Assembly: GCF_031082405.1 (NCBI RefSeq)
Contig: NZ_JAVHJU010000057.1
Coordinates: forward strand, 1 to 64,000
DNA from: Amycolatopsis sp. A133
GTDB lineage: Bacteria; Actinomycetota; Actinomycetes; Mycobacteriales; Pseudonocardiaceae
DNA: 64,000 nucleotides
Reading direction: 5' to 3'
Part shown: positions 20,260-29,319 of the stretch, piece after piece
Layout: every line of letters starts with the position of its first letter
Position numbering within the stretch: position 1 is the stretch's first letter
The notes under the pieces: generated by a model
The model's input: only the letters and a program-made list of their open reading frames with translations
Told to the model about the DNA's origin: nothing
Database searches by the model: none
Translations under genes and position numbers: made by a program

Positions 20260-21031
20260 GGCGATCTCCGACCGGCAGGTCGTGGCGGTGCTGCGGCCGT
20301 TCGTCCGCGCGTGCGGGCCGATGCTCGACGCACTGCGCGAGTCCGACCCGTTCGGCCTGCAGGCGCGCGCGGCGACCGATATGACCGGCGTCGAGTCCGG
20401 GCTGAAGGCGAAGCTGATCCACGGCGTGACGTCGGTGAAGGTGCCCGGCACGGCGGCGTGGGCGCGGATGACCGGTTACGACCGGTCGAGCTGGTGGATG
20501 AACCGCGTCGGCCGCTTCACGGCGCTGCTGACCGCGATCCCCGGCCTCGGCGGCGCACTGGCCGACCGGCTGCCGGTGCAGGACACGCTCGGCGCGGCAT
20601 CGCAGGGCCTGCTGCTGTGCGCGATCGCGGGCGAGTACGGCGTCACCGACGTAGGCACGCGGGTGCGGCTCATCGCGTGGGTGCTCTTCGAGCGCGAGAT
20701 CGACCCCGAGCTGGCGGCGGGCAAGCACGCGGAGCACGACGAAGCGGCCGAGGCGAACGAAGCGGCGAAGCTGACCGAGGAACTGAGAGAGTCGGAGAAG
20801 AAGCACGGCAAGGCCACGGTCAAGGCGGCGGGCCGCACCCTGTGGCGCCTCGGCCGCGGCCTCCTCGGCATCACGGGCGAACTGGAGAAGCGCCCCCGCG
20901 GCAACCTGTTCCACCGGGCGGTCGGGATGTTGCCGGTGGTGGGTGCGGCGGGTGATTACTTCGGGGAGCGGTCGGGGTTGCGGGTGGTTTGGAAGCGTGC
21001 GCACGTCTGGTTGACCGAGCACCGGAGCTGA
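20252..21031 (+). CDS. Unrecognised 259-residue protein, paralogue A
   Basis: A soluble protein sharing most of its length with the next gene. Conserved blocks include VAVLRPFVRACGP, GVESGLKAKL, TGYDRSSWWMNRVGRFTALLTA, and AASQGLLLCAIAGEYGV. The Gly/Ala-rich helix pair with a following IAGEYGV faintly recalls EcsC-type proteins, which I do not consider established. A Glu/Ala/Lys-rich insert (about residues 150-190) differs between the two copies. GTG 20252 follows AAGGGGA. It is the third gene of the mshB transcript by overlap. Confidence 0.7.
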   Translation: MGEAISDRQVVAVLRPFVRACGPMLDALRESDPFGLQARAATDMTGVESGLKAKLIHGVTSVKVPGTAAWARMTGYDRSSWWMNRVGRFTALLTAIPGLGGALADRLPVQDTLGAASQGLLLCAIAGEYGVTDVGTRVRLIAWVLFEREIDPELAAGKHAEHDEAAEANEAAKLTEELRESEKKHGKATVKAAGRTLWRLGRGLLGITGELEKRPRGNLFHRAVGMLPVVGAAGDYFGERSGLRVVWKRAHVWLTEHRS

Positions 21032-21128
21032 TCTTCCGCCGCGCGGAGGCCGTAACAAGGCCGGGCCCGGTGCCGACTACGGCCAAGCCCGGCGCACCGG
21101 CGCCGGATCCGGCGCCGGAAGGAACACC

Positions 21129-21908
21129 GTGACGATCTCCGACGGGCAACTCGTGGCCGTGCTGCGGCCGTTCGTGCGTGCGTGCGGGCCCGTGCTCGAC
21201 TCCCTCCGGGACGCCGACCCCTTCGGGTTGCGGGCGCGGGCCGACACCGACCTCGCCGGCGTCGAGTCCGGCCTGAAGGCGAAGCTGCTCAACGGCGTGA
21301 CGTCGGTGAAGGTGCCCGGCACCGACGCCTGGGCGCAGATGACCGGCTACGACCGGTCCAGCTGGTGGATGAACCGCGTCGGCCGCTTCACCGCACTGCT
21401 GACCGCGGTCCCCGGCCTCGGCGGCGCGCTCGCCGATCGGGTGCCCGTGCAGGACACCGTCGGTGCCGCCTCGCAGGGGCTGCTGCTGTGTGCGATCGCG
21501 GGCGAGTACGGCGTCACGGACGTCGGCACGCGGGTGCGGCTGATCGCCTCCGTGCTGTTCGGCCGGGACATCCCGCCCGGGCTCGCCGCGGGCCACGACG
21601 AAGCCGCCGAGGCCGTCGCCGCGGACCGGCTGACCGAGGACCTCGCCGCGTCGGAACGAAAGCACGGCAAGGCGACGGTCAACGCCGCCGCGGGCACGCT
21701 CTGGCGGCTCGGCCGGAGCCTGGGCGAGATCACCGGGGAACTCGGGAAGCGGCCGCGCGGGCGCATGCTGCAACGCGCGATCGGCAAGGTGCCGGTCGTC
21801 GGCGTGGCGGGGAACTACCTGAGTGAGGGGTCGGGGTTGCGCGAAGCGTGGCAGCGGGCGCACGGGTGGCTGACCGAGCACGCGCCGCCGGCCACGGCAC
21901 CACGCTGA
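21129..21908 (+). CDS. Unrecognised 259-residue protein, paralogue B
   Basis: A tandem copy of the preceding gene with the same length and about three quarters identity by eye; the first 140 residues are most alike. The GTG start at 21129 follows GGAAGGA. The 97-base spacer between the copies holds no terminator. The C terminus adds a Pro/Ala tail. No signal peptide, and only the VPGLGGALAD and AASQGLLLCAIAG segments are hydrophobic enough to touch a membrane. Function unknown. Confidence 0.7.
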   Translation: MTISDGQLVAVLRPFVRACGPVLDSLRDADPFGLRARADTDLAGVESGLKAKLLNGVTSVKVPGTDAWAQMTGYDRSSWWMNRVGRFTALLTAVPGLGGALADRVPVQDTVGAASQGLLLCAIAGEYGVTDVGTRVRLIASVLFGRDIPPGLAAGHDEAAEAVAADRLTEDLAASERKHGKATVNAAAGTLWRLGRSLGEITGELGKRPRGRMLQRAIGKVPVVGVAGNYLSEGSGLREAWQRAHGWLTEHAPPATAPR

Positions 21909-21937
21909 TCATTCCCGCGCGGTGCCCGCGGCAAACC

Positions 21938-22714
21938 TCAGTTCCAGAACTGGAAGACGCTGAAGCCGATCTTCGCGCCGTCCACGTACCCGCCGAAGGC
22001 GTTGAAGATGGCGTAGGCGCCGTCCCACAGCGCGTTGTTCGCCGGGCGGAAGAACCACAGGATCGCGAACAGGACGAGCGGTGCCCACGGGCGCACGCGC
22101 GCGCCGAACTCGCGCGCCTGCGGGGGTAGGTACGGCTCGATCGCGCCCCAGCCGTCGAGACCCGGGATCGGGAGGATGTTGAGGATGAACGTCACCACCT
22201 GCAGCAGCGCCAGGTAGGACATCGCGATCACCAGGCCGCCCGCCATCGGGACGAGCGCGACCACCAGCGCCAGCGCCGCGCCGACCGCGAGGTTGCTCAG
22301 CGGGCCGGCCAGCGACACCCACGACGACGTCCCGCGCGAGCGCAGCGCCCCGCGGTTGATCCAGACCGCGCCGCCGGGCAGCGGGATGCCGCCGATGATC
22401 AGGAAGACCAGCGGCAGGACGATCGAGAGGACAGGATCGGTGTACTTCCGCACGTCCAGGGTCAGGTAACCCTTGTGGGCGACGCTGTAGTCACCGCCGC
22501 GGTAGGCGACCATCGCGTGCCCGAATTCGTGCAGCGACAGCGACGCCACCCAGCCGGCGGCGACGAAGATCACCACACCCGCGATGAGCAGCGGATCGCG
22601 GTCGCGGACAAAAACGGTGGTGATGTCACCGAACGCGGCCATGGCGCCACCGGCGGCGGTGAGCGCGAGGATGCCGAGGAAGACCGGGCTGGGGCGCACT
22701 GCTGACTTCTGCAC
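21938..22714 (-). CDS. Site-2 protease-like M50 membrane metallopeptidase
   Basis: A 258-residue integral membrane protein. The zinc motif HEFGH is at residues 62-66 within a membrane helix and the second motif ILPIPGLDGW near residue 190 supplies the Asp ligand, both as in the S2P/SpoIVFB-like M50 family. Five to six helices are visible. There is no PDZ domain, so it belongs to the minimal group whose substrates are mostly unknown. GTG 22714. It converges on the paralogue pair and is divergent from whiB2. Confidence 0.88.
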   Translation of the reverse strand: MQKSAVRPSPVFLGILALTAAGGAMAAFGDITTVFVRDRDPLLIAGVVIFVAAGWVASLSLHEFGHAMVAYRGGDYSVAHKGYLTLDVRKYTDPVLSIVLPLVFLIIGGIPLPGGAVWINRGALRSRGTSSWVSLAGPLSNLAVGAALALVVALVPMAGGLVIAMSYLALLQVVTFILNILPIPGLDGWGAIEPYLPPQAREFGARVRPWAPLVLFAILWFFRPANNALWDGAYAIFNAFGGYVDGAKIGFSVFQFWN

Positions 22715-22963
22715 GTGCTCCAGTCTTCCGTATGCCCGGTGTGAAGTTACCGGCGTGTCCCCTTGCGCGATCGGGCTCGAACGTCCCCCGAACTCGCTAC
22801 TCCGCTTGACCTGACCGCACTACACGGGTGTAATCACAGTGATGTCATTCGCCGCCGAGAGGGGACGGCGAGTGTCGTTTCACCACCGCCAGCCTGGGGA
22901 GTGCTAGGGAGCGAGGAGGCGGACGTGCGGTTGGAAGCCGATGGGAAGGAATGGGGGCACGTC

Positions 22964-23251
22964 ATGAGTTGGGGCGAGATCCCGGAGCAGGCTCTGGGAG
23001 ATCTCACCGAGCTCATCGATGTCACCGAAGAAGAGCAGGATTGGCAGGAACGCGCCCTGTGCGCGCAGACGGACCCGGAGGCGTTCTTCCCCGAGAAGGG
23101 CGGCTCCACCCGCGAAGCCAAGCGGATTTGCCTGGGCTGCGAGGTCAAGGACGAGTGCCTTGAGTACGCGCTGGCCCACGACGAGCGCTTCGGCATCTGG
23201 GGCGGTCTGTCCGAGCGGGAGCGCCGGAAGCTGAAGAAGCGAGCCGTCTGA
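22964..23251 (+). CDS. whiB2: WhiB-family iron-sulfur regulator WhiB2/WhmD
   Basis: A 95-residue transcription factor holding a 4Fe-4S cluster through four cysteines: Cys in ALCAQTD, then ICLGCEVKDEC. The conserved GIWGGLSERERRKLKKRAV turn and basic tail are typical of the WhiB2 (WhmD) group, needed for septation in mycobacteria and streptomycetes. ATG 22964 follows a GGGGG stretch; GTG 22925 in the same frame would add 13 residues. The DNA upstream (about 250 bases to the divergent protease gene) is long, as is common before whiB genes. Confidence 0.94.
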   Translation: MSWGEIPEQALGDLTELIDVTEEEQDWQERALCAQTDPEAFFPEKGGSTREAKRICLGCEVKDECLEYALAHDERFGIWGGLSERERRKLKKRAV

Positions 23252-23339
23252 GGGGTCCGCGGGCCGAGTTCGTTCGCGAGCGGGTGCTCGCGGCGAAGTG
23301 TGTTCGCGGAACGCAGTCAGCTCTCCTAGTCGTCACCGT

Positions 23340-23370
23340 TGCGCCCACGTGGTTCCACCGCGTGGGCGCA
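23340..23370 (+). terminator. Hairpin after whiB2
   Basis: TGCGCCCACG (23340-23349) and CGTGGGCGCA (23361-23370) form a perfect 10-bp stem with an 11-base loop, without a T-run, in the gap before the glycosyltransferase. Confidence 0.6.
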
Positions 23371-23448
23371 CGGCGTGGGTTCACCATCGGGTGACGGACC
23401 GGGGCCGTAGGGTGGCCGCACCGACTGCCGCCTGATCAGGAGCGTTCG

Positions 23449-26400
23449 TTGCCCCGCACCGCCGCGCCGCCCGTCCCGCGCACCGCGCCCGTTCTGGCCA
23501 TTGTGGTCTGTCACAACGGCGAAAACTGGCTGCCGCTGGCGCTTTCTTCGTTGCGCCGCAGCACTGTGCGGCCCCGGTACGTGCTCGCCGTGGACACCGG
23601 CTCCACCGACGCCACCCCGCGGCTGCTCGCCGACGCGGCCGGCGATCCCGGCCCGGGCTCGTCTCCCGTGCTCTCCGGCGTCATAACGCTTCCGGGTGAC
23701 ACCGGCTTCGCCGCCGCGGTCGCCGAAGCCGTCCGGCACGCGACCGAGCGGTGGGGCGACGACCCCGGATCGTGGCTGTGGCTGCTGCACGACGACTGCG
23801 CGCCCGAGCGCGACTGCCTCGAGCAGCTGCTGGCCGTCGCCACAAAAACGCCGTCGGCCACCGTGCTCGGCCCGCTCGGCCTCGACTGGACCGACCCGCG
23901 GCTGATCGTCGAAGCCGGACTGTCCACCGACGCCTCCGGCCACCGCCAGCAGGTCGGCGCGACCGGCGAAGACCCGGTGGAGGTGCTCGCCGTGCCCAGC
24001 GCGGGCGCGCTCGTGCGCCGCGACGCCTGGGACTCCCTCGGCGGCTTCGACCCCGATTTCCCGTTGCTGCGCGAAGATCTCGACTTCGGCTGGCGGGCGA
24101 ACGCCGCCGGCGGGATGGTCCTGTCCGTGCCGGTCGCCCGCGTGCGGCACGCCCGCGCCCTCACCACCGGGCGGCGGACGGCGGACGCGCTGCCCGGCCC
24201 GCTGCCCGCCGCCAACCGCGCCCACGGGCTGCGCGTGTTCCTGGTGAACTGCTCGCCGTTTTCCTTCTGGCTGGGCATGATCCGGCTCCCGCTCCTCGCG
24301 GTGCTGCGCGCACTCGCCTTCGTCCTGCTGCGCCGGACCGGGGAAGCGCGGGCCGAGCTCGCTGCCACCGCGTACCTCCTCAGTGGACGCGGCGGATTGC
24401 GCGCCGCGCGCACCCGGCGACGGCGGAATCCGCGGCCCGGCACGGTTCGCGGGCTCTTCACCGGCCGCTGGACACGGCTGCGCAACGCCGTGCGCGCCGG
24501 CGTCGTCGGCCTGGTGCGCCGCGGTGTCGAGAACGACGTCGCCCTCGGCCGGGTGCCCGAGACCGTCGAAACCGAGTCGGCGTGGGTGACGCCGGAAGCG
24601 CTCGACGCCCGCGAGAACCGTCCGGTCGGCCCCGACGCCCTGCCCGCCGGCGCGTTGCGCGGTGTCAGCGCACGCGGGTCCGGGCTGCGCCGGCCCGGCA
24701 CGCTCGTCGCCGTCGCGTTGCCGGAAACCGCGGCACCGGTGGCCGAAGACACCCCGGATACCGAAGAGCCGGAAGCCGCCGCGGAACCGGAGCTCGTCTT
24801 CGTCGAGGTGAACCGCCGCAGGGTGCTCGCGGCCACGGTCTTCGCGCCGCCCGTGGTCCTGCTCGTCGTGCTGACCGCGCTCGGCCTGTTCGTCAACCGC
24901 GCCCGGCTCGGCCTCGACGTCTTCGGCGGCAAGCTGCTGCCCGTCGGCGGGCTGGGAGAGCTCTGGTCGGCGTACCTGGCGCCGTGGCACGCGATCGCGG
25001 GCGGCACCGGCGCTCCCGCGTCGGCCACCCTGCCGGTGCTCGGCACGCTCGGCGCGGTGTTCGCGCCGATCGGCGGCCCGGCCGCGCTGGTCGCCGTGCT
25101 GCTCCTCGGCGACATCCCGCTGGCCGCGTTGAGCGCGTACGCGGCGACGCGGCGGCTTCGCGTGCGCCGCTGGGTCCGCGCCGTCGTCGCCGCGACGTAC
25201 GCGCTGCTGCCGGCTGCGACCGCCGGCGTGGCGCAGGGCCGGCTCGACGTCGTCGTGGTGCACCTGGTGCTGCCGCCGGTCGCGGCGGGCATCGCCGGGT
25301 TGCTGATCCGCGCGGACACGCGCTGGCTGCACGTTTCCGCGCTGTCGGCGTTCGGGGTGGCGCTGCTCGGCGCGTTTTCGCCGCTGGCGCACGGGCTCGC
25401 GCTCGCCGGGCTGCTGATCGGGTTCGTCGTGCTGCCCGCGCCGACCGGGCTGGCGCGCCGGATCGCGTCGGTCGGCATCGTGGTGCTGCTGCCGCTGGCG
25501 CTGCTGCTGCCGTGGCCGACCGTGCTGCTGAAGCACCCGGGCCTGCTCGCCCACGGGCTCGGCGGCGCGGCTCCGGGGGTCTCCGGCACCGATCTGGCCG
25601 GGCTCGACCCGGGCGGGCCGGGTGCCTGGCCCCTCGGCGTCGCGGTGATCGCGGCGGCGCTGGTGGCCGTGGTCGTCCGGCCGACGAAGCTCGCCGCCGG
25701 CGGGTTCGCGCTGGCGGCGCTGGGCGCGGGCGGGCTGGTGCTGGTCCGGCTGGTCACCGCGACGCCGTTGCCGGGCGGTGCCCCGGCGCACGGCTTCGCG
25801 GGCGTGCCGCTGCTGATCGTCGGCGCCGGGTTGCTGTGGGTCGTGCTCGGGTCGTGGCAGCGCGGTGGTTCGGCCGGGGTGCCGGCGACGTGGCTGCCGA
25901 AGGTGCTGGCCGTGGCCGGCGTGGCGGTGTTCCTGGCGCTGGCGGCCGGCGCGCTGGTGGTCGGCTCGCAGGGGCCGCTGCGCGCCGGTGACCGGCCCGC
26001 GCTGGCCCCGGAGGTCGCGGCCGAGCTGGCCGCGTCCGGCCGGTCGGTGCTCGACCTGGCGCCGGACGCGACCCGGCAGACCGGCGGCCGGTTGCCGCAC
26101 TACGGCGACGACGAGCTGGCCCCGACGCCCGGCACCCCGGCCCGGCTCGCGGCGTGGCGCCGCGAACTCGGCCAAGGCGACGCCGCGTCGGTGCAGGCCG
26201 TCGTGGCGGCGGCCGCGGCCGCGGGCGTTCAGTTCGTGGTGCTGCCGCCCGGCGTCGACCCCCAGGCGTACCCGCCGCTGGCGAAGGACCTGCTCTCGGT
26301 GGCCGCGCCGACGTCCGACGGCCGGGGCGTGCTCCGCCTGCTCCCCGCGGCGGGCCAGGTGATCTTGATCTCGCCGGAACAGGCGAAGGCGGCGGTCACG

Positions 26401-26727
26401 GGCGGCGGTGCGCCGGGCAACGCGCCCGGCGTCGCACCGGTGCGGGCGGACCTGCCGGACGTGCGGGTGCGGGTCTCGGACGGCCCCACCGGACGCCTGC
26501 TGGTGCTGGCCGCGGAGCAGGAAGCGGGCTGGAAGGCGGCGGTGGGCGGCAAGGCGGTGCCGATCGTGCCGGCGTGGGGCCACCAGGTGGCGGTCTCGGT
26601 GCCACCGGCGTCGTCGGAGGTGACGCTGGAGTACCCGGGAACGGAACGAAACCTGCTCCTGCTGGCCCAGCTGGCGGCGGCTTTGTTCACCCTCCTGACA
26701 GCAGTCCCGTCCCGCCACCGCCCCTGA
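23449..26727 (+). CDS. Giant family 2 glycosyltransferase with membrane domain
   Basis: A 1092-residue protein. Residues 1-300 are a GT-A family 2 domain: IVVCHNGENWLPLALSSL, DTGSTD, the metal-binding LLHDDCAPE and the acceptor-side DFPLLREDLDFGWRA. A linker with several Pro/Glu stretches leads to about ten or more membrane helices (residues 445-850) and a final extracytoplasmic domain of 230 residues. This build suggests transfer of a sugar from a nucleotide donor coupled to an exported polymer of the actinobacterial envelope. The TTG at 23449 follows AGGAG by 7 bases. Neighbouring manB/manA make a mannose-linked role plausible but unproven. Confidence 0.85.
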   Translation: MPRTAAPPVPRTAPVLAIVVCHNGENWLPLALSSLRRSTVRPRYVLAVDTGSTDATPRLLADAAGDPGPGSSPVLSGVITLPGDTGFAAAVAEAVRHATERWGDDPGSWLWLLHDDCAPERDCLEQLLAVATKTPSATVLGPLGLDWTDPRLIVEAGLSTDASGHRQQVGATGEDPVEVLAVPSAGALVRRDAWDSLGGFDPDFPLLREDLDFGWRANAAGGMVLSVPVARVRHARALTTGRRTADALPGPLPAANRAHGLRVFLVNCSPFSFWLGMIRLPLLAVLRALAFVLLRRTGEARAELAATAYLLSGRGGLRAARTRRRRNPRPGTVRGLFTGRWTRLRNAVRAGVVGLVRRGVENDVALGRVPETVETESAWVTPEALDARENRPVGPDALPAGALRGVSARGSGLRRPGTLVAVALPETAAPVAEDTPDTEEPEAAAEPELVFVEVNRRRVLAATVFAPPVVLLVVLTALGLFVNRARLGLDVFGGKLLPVGGLGELWSAYLAPWHAIAGGTGAPASATLPVLGTLGAVFAPIGGPAALVAVLLLGDIPLAALSAYAATRRLRVRRWVRAVVAATYALLPAATAGVAQGRLDVVVVHLVLPPVAAGIAGLLIRADTRWLHVSALSAFGVALLGAFSPLAHGLALAGLLIGFVVLPAPTGLARRIASVGIVVLLPLALLLPWPTVLLKHPGLLAHGLGGAAPGVSGTDLAGLDPGGPGAWPLGVAVIAAALVAVVVRPTKLAAGGFALAALGAGGLVLVRLVTATPLPGGAPAHGFAGVPLLIVGAGLLWVVLGSWQRGGSAGVPATWLPKVLAVAGVAVFLALAAGALVVGSQGPLRAGDRPALAPEVAAELAASGRSVLDLAPDATRQTGGRLPHYGDDELAPTPGTPARLAAWRRELGQGDAASVQAVVAAAAAAGVQFVVLPPGVDPQAYPPLAKDLLSVAAPTSDGRGVLRLLPAAGQVILISPEQAKAAVTGGGAPGNAPGVAPVRADLPDVRVRVSDGPTGRLLVLAAEQEAGWKAAVGGKAVPIVPAWGHQVAVSVPPASSEVTLEYPGTERNLLLLAQLAAALFTLLTAVPSRHRP

Positions 26728-26733
26728 ACGGAA

Positions 26734-26759
26734 GCGGAGCTTTCACGTGAAAGCTCCGC
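26734..26759. terminator. Perfect 26-base palindrome after the glycosyltransferase
   Basis: GCGGAGCTTTCAC and its exact complement, 7 bases after the stop codon; two-sided terminator-like hairpin for the convergent genes. Confidence 0.75.
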
Positions 26760-26778
26760 CTGGGCGGCTCGCGAGAGC

Positions 26779-26886
26779 GCCACTTTCCCTACGAAAGTGA
26801 CGCCCGAAGTGCTTGAGACGCCACTTTCCCTACGAAAGTGACGCCTCGGGGGGCTTGAAGCGGCACTTTCCCTATGAAAGTGGCGG
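26779..26886. repeat. Three tandem hairpin repeats, about 40-base period
   Basis: Each unit is CACTTTCCCTACGAAAGTG (third copy CCCTAT) flanked by GCC/GGC: 26779-26804, 26819-26845 and 26860-26886. Arms CACTTTC/GAAAGTG pair perfectly around a 5-base loop. Short GCTTGAG-like spacers also repeat. The array fills the gap between two convergent stop codons. Confidence 0.8.
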
Positions 26887-26892
26887 TTAGGG

Positions 26893-27357
26893 CTACTCGC
26901 CTTCGATTACGTCCGGCTCTACGCCCAGGTAGCCCGCCACCTGCTCGACCAGCACGTCGTGGACCAGCTCGGCCAGCTCGGACGGGTCCTTCGCCCGTGC
27001 CTCCAGCGGCCGCCGGTAGAGCACGATCCGGGCCCGCGTCGGCAGGCCCGTGCGGTCGACGCCCGCCGGGACCAGCCGGGACAGCGGGACCGCGCCGTCG
27101 TGCAGGACGCCGTCCGCCGGGGCGTGACCGTTCTCACGGACCTCGGGCACGTCGTCGACCGCCACGTCGAGCTTCGTCAGCTCGTGGCGCCAGCGGGCTT
27201 CGATCGGCTCCAGTGCGTCGAGCACCAGCGCGTCGAAGCGTTCCGCACGGCTCGCGGCGGCGGGCAGGGTCGCCGGATACAGCGTCCCGCGCAGGCCCCG
27301 GCCGTGCCGGTCCCGTCGCGAGCGCCGCCGCTGTCGGTAGTCACGAGCCGTCGCCAC
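26893..27357 (-). CDS. Metallopeptidase-family protein, Rv3259-like, degenerate site
   Basis: A 154-residue protein of the zincin-like group found next to DUF3499 and manB in actinobacteria. The central block RTGLPTRARIVLYRRPLEARA and the C-terminal ELAELVHDVLVEQVAGYLGVEPDVIE match that group. The usual HExxH zinc motif reads HDVLVEQ here, so hydrolase activity is doubtful. The N terminus is very basic (RQRRRSRRDRHGRG) and may bind nucleic acid or phosphate. GTG 27357; divergent from the DUF3499 gene by 80 bases. Confidence 0.78.
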   Translation of the reverse strand: MATARDYRQRRRSRRDRHGRGLRGTLYPATLPAAASRAERFDALVLDALEPIEARWRHELTKLDVAVDDVPEVRENGHAPADGVLHDGAVPLSRLVPAGVDRTGLPTRARIVLYRRPLEARAKDPSELAELVHDVLVEQVAGYLGVEPDVIEGE

Positions 27358-27437
27358 GTCCGGAAGTCTATGCGGTCGGCGCGTCTCAGCGCGTGTCGCT
27401 CCTACGACCTTGCGGCGACGCGCTATCGTTTCGTTTC

Positions 27438-27794
27438 GTGCGGAGCGTACGGAAGTGTTCGCGTACTGGCTGTCTCGAGCCAGCTGTGGCCACGCTGACG
27501 TATGCGTACAGCGACTCCACCGCCGTCGTCGGCCCGCTGGCCACCGCCTCCGAGCCGCACTCTTACGACCTCTGCGAAGCCCACGCGCTGCGGCTGACCG
27601 TCCCGAAGGGCTGGGAAGTCGTCCGGCACGAAGGCGCCTTCGCCGCTCCGGACCCGTCGGCCGACGAGCTGACCGCGCTGGCCGAGGCCGTGCGCGAGGC
27701 CGGCCGCCCCGGTAAGCCCACGCCGCCCGCGCCGGAGCCGGAGGGCCCGTCCGGGCGCCGCGGCCACCTGCGTGTCCTGCCCGGTCGCGCCTGA
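27438..27794 (+). CDS. DUF3499 family protein
   Basis: A 118-residue small protein with the family start VRSVRKCSRTGCLEPAVATLTYAY and a later CEAH: three cysteines and a histidine (residues 7, 12, then C-E-A-H near 55) that could hold zinc. The C-terminal half is low-complexity Pro/Glu. It is the Rv3258c equivalent, kept directly before manB, which suggests a shared function with mannose-phosphate metabolism that is not established. Confidence 0.85.
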   Translation: MRSVRKCSRTGCLEPAVATLTYAYSDSTAVVGPLATASEPHSYDLCEAHALRLTVPKGWEVVRHEGAFAAPDPSADELTALAEAVREAGRPGKPTPPAPEPEGPSGRRGHLRVLPGRA

Positions 27795-27875
27795 ACGCGT
27801 AACCCACTCACCTCGCCGGTAGGCTTTCCGCGCGGCGCAGCGGGCGCCAGTGACGACTAATCGCGGGGAGACGGC

Positions 27876-29231
27876 GTGCCAGACCTTTCGGGCATCGTGA
27901 AGGCCTACGACATTCGCGGCGTGGTCGGCGAGCAGCTCGACGCGGACCTCGTCCGCGACTTCGGCGCCGCGTTCGCCCTGCTCATCAAGCCGGAGGCGCC
28001 GTCGGTGGTGATCGGCCACGACATGCGCGACTCCTCGCCGGGGCTGGCGGCCGCGTTCGCCGAGGGCGTCACCTCGCAGGGCCTCGACGTGGTCAGCATC
28101 GGGCTGGCCAGCACCGACCAGCTGTACTTCGCGTCGGGTTCGCTGAACATGCCGGGCGCGATGTTCACCGCCAGCCACAACCCGGCGAAGTACAACGGCA
28201 TCAAGCTGTGCCGCGCCGGTGCCTCCCCGGTCGGCCAGGACACCGGGCTGGCCGAGATCCGCGACACGGTCGAGCAGGGCGTGCCCGAGTTCGAGGGCCA
28301 GCGCGGCTCGATCACCGAGCGGGACGTCCTCGCCGACTACGCCGCCTACCTGCGCAACCTCGTCGACCTGTCGGGCAGCCGGCCGCTGAAGATCGTGGTC
28401 GACGCCGGCAACGGCATGGGCGGGCACACCGTCCCCACCGTCTTCGACGGGCTCCCGATCGACGTCGTGCCGATGTACTTCGAGCTCGACGGCAGCTTCC
28501 CGAACCACGAGGCCAACCCGCTCGACCCGGCGAACATCGTCGACCTGCAGGCGAAGGTGCGCGAGGTCGGCGCGGACGCCGGCATCGCCTTCGACGGCGA
28601 CGCCGACCGCTGCTTCATCGTCGACGAGCGCGGTGAGCCGGTTTCGCCGAGCGCGATCACCGCGCTGGTCGCCGTCCGCGAGCTGGCGAAGGACCCGGGC
28701 GGCACGGTCATCCACAACCTGATCACGTCCAAGGGCGTGCCGGAGATCGTCGCCGAGCACGGCGGCAAGCCGGTCCGCACCCGCGTCGGGCACTCGTTCA
28801 TCAAGGCCGAGATGGCCCGCACCGGCGCCATCTTCGGCGGCGAGCACTCCGCGCACTACTACTTCCGCGACTTCTGGCGCGCCGACACCGGCATGCTGGC
28901 GGCGCTGCACGTGCTGGCCGCGCTCGGCGAGCAGGACGGCCCGCTGTCCGACCTGACCAGCGCGTACTCGCGCTACGCGGCGTCGGGGGAGATCAACTCC
29001 ACGGTCGACGACCAGGTCGCGAAGATGATGGCCGTCAAGGACAGCTTCGGCACCCGCTCCGGCGTCGAGCTCGACGAGCTGGACGGCCTCACCGTGCAGC
29101 TGCCGGGCGGCGCCTGGTTCAACCTGCGCCCGTCGAACACCGAACCGCTGCTCCGGCTGAACGTCGAAGCCGCGAACGCGGAGGCCGTGCAGGGACTGGT
29201 GGACGAAGTACTGGCGATCATCCGCAGCTGA
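27876..29231 (+). CDS. manB: Phosphomannomutase/phosphoglucomutase
   Basis: A 451-residue cytoplasmic enzyme interconverting mannose-6-phosphate and mannose-1-phosphate, the step before GDP-mannose. The phosphoserine loop is TASHNP (Ser near residue 98), the magnesium loop DGDADRCF near 240, the sugar loop GGEHSAHYYF near 325 and the phosphate-binding RPSNTEP near the C terminus: all four motifs of the alpha-D-phosphohexomutase family. GTG 27876 follows GGGGAG. It precedes a Trm112-like gene, a Rv3256c-like gene and manA. Confidence 0.95.
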   Translation: MPDLSGIVKAYDIRGVVGEQLDADLVRDFGAAFALLIKPEAPSVVIGHDMRDSSPGLAAAFAEGVTSQGLDVVSIGLASTDQLYFASGSLNMPGAMFTASHNPAKYNGIKLCRAGASPVGQDTGLAEIRDTVEQGVPEFEGQRGSITERDVLADYAAYLRNLVDLSGSRPLKIVVDAGNGMGGHTVPTVFDGLPIDVVPMYFELDGSFPNHEANPLDPANIVDLQAKVREVGADAGIAFDGDADRCFIVDERGEPVSPSAITALVAVRELAKDPGGTVIHNLITSKGVPEIVAEHGGKPVRTRVGHSFIKAEMARTGAIFGGEHSAHYYFRDFWRADTGMLAALHVLAALGEQDGPLSDLTSAYSRYAASGEINSTVDDQVAKMMAVKDSFGTRSGVELDELDGLTVQLPGGAWFNLRPSNTEPLLRLNVEAANAEAVQGLVDEVLAIIRS

Positions 29232-29241
29232 CCCCGTCCAC

Positions 29242-29291
29242 GGTGAAGGGCGGGCCGCGGGGCCGAACTGTGTCCTGAAGTGCCCTTCACC
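29242..29291 (+). terminator. Long-range inverted repeat after manB
   Basis: GGTGAAGGGC (29242-29251) and GCCCTTCACC (29282-29291) pair perfectly across a GC-rich 30-base loop, between manB and the next gene. No T-run, so partial termination at most. Confidence 0.45.
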
Positions 29292-29319
29292 ACACCTTCT
29301 CGCGTGGTAGGGAGGAACC

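Noticed and set aside
20252..21908. Calling the paralogue pair EcsC proteins
   Set aside because: Only a faint similarity in one hydrophobic segment; not enough to name them.
23326..26718. 1130-codon minus-strand open frame opposite the glycosyltransferase
   Set aside because: Composition bias only (Gln/Arg/Gly/His strings); the plus-strand GT2 domain is unmistakable.
26779..26886. CRISPR array
   Set aside because: Only three imperfect units with nearly identical spacers and internal symmetry; no cas genes nearby.
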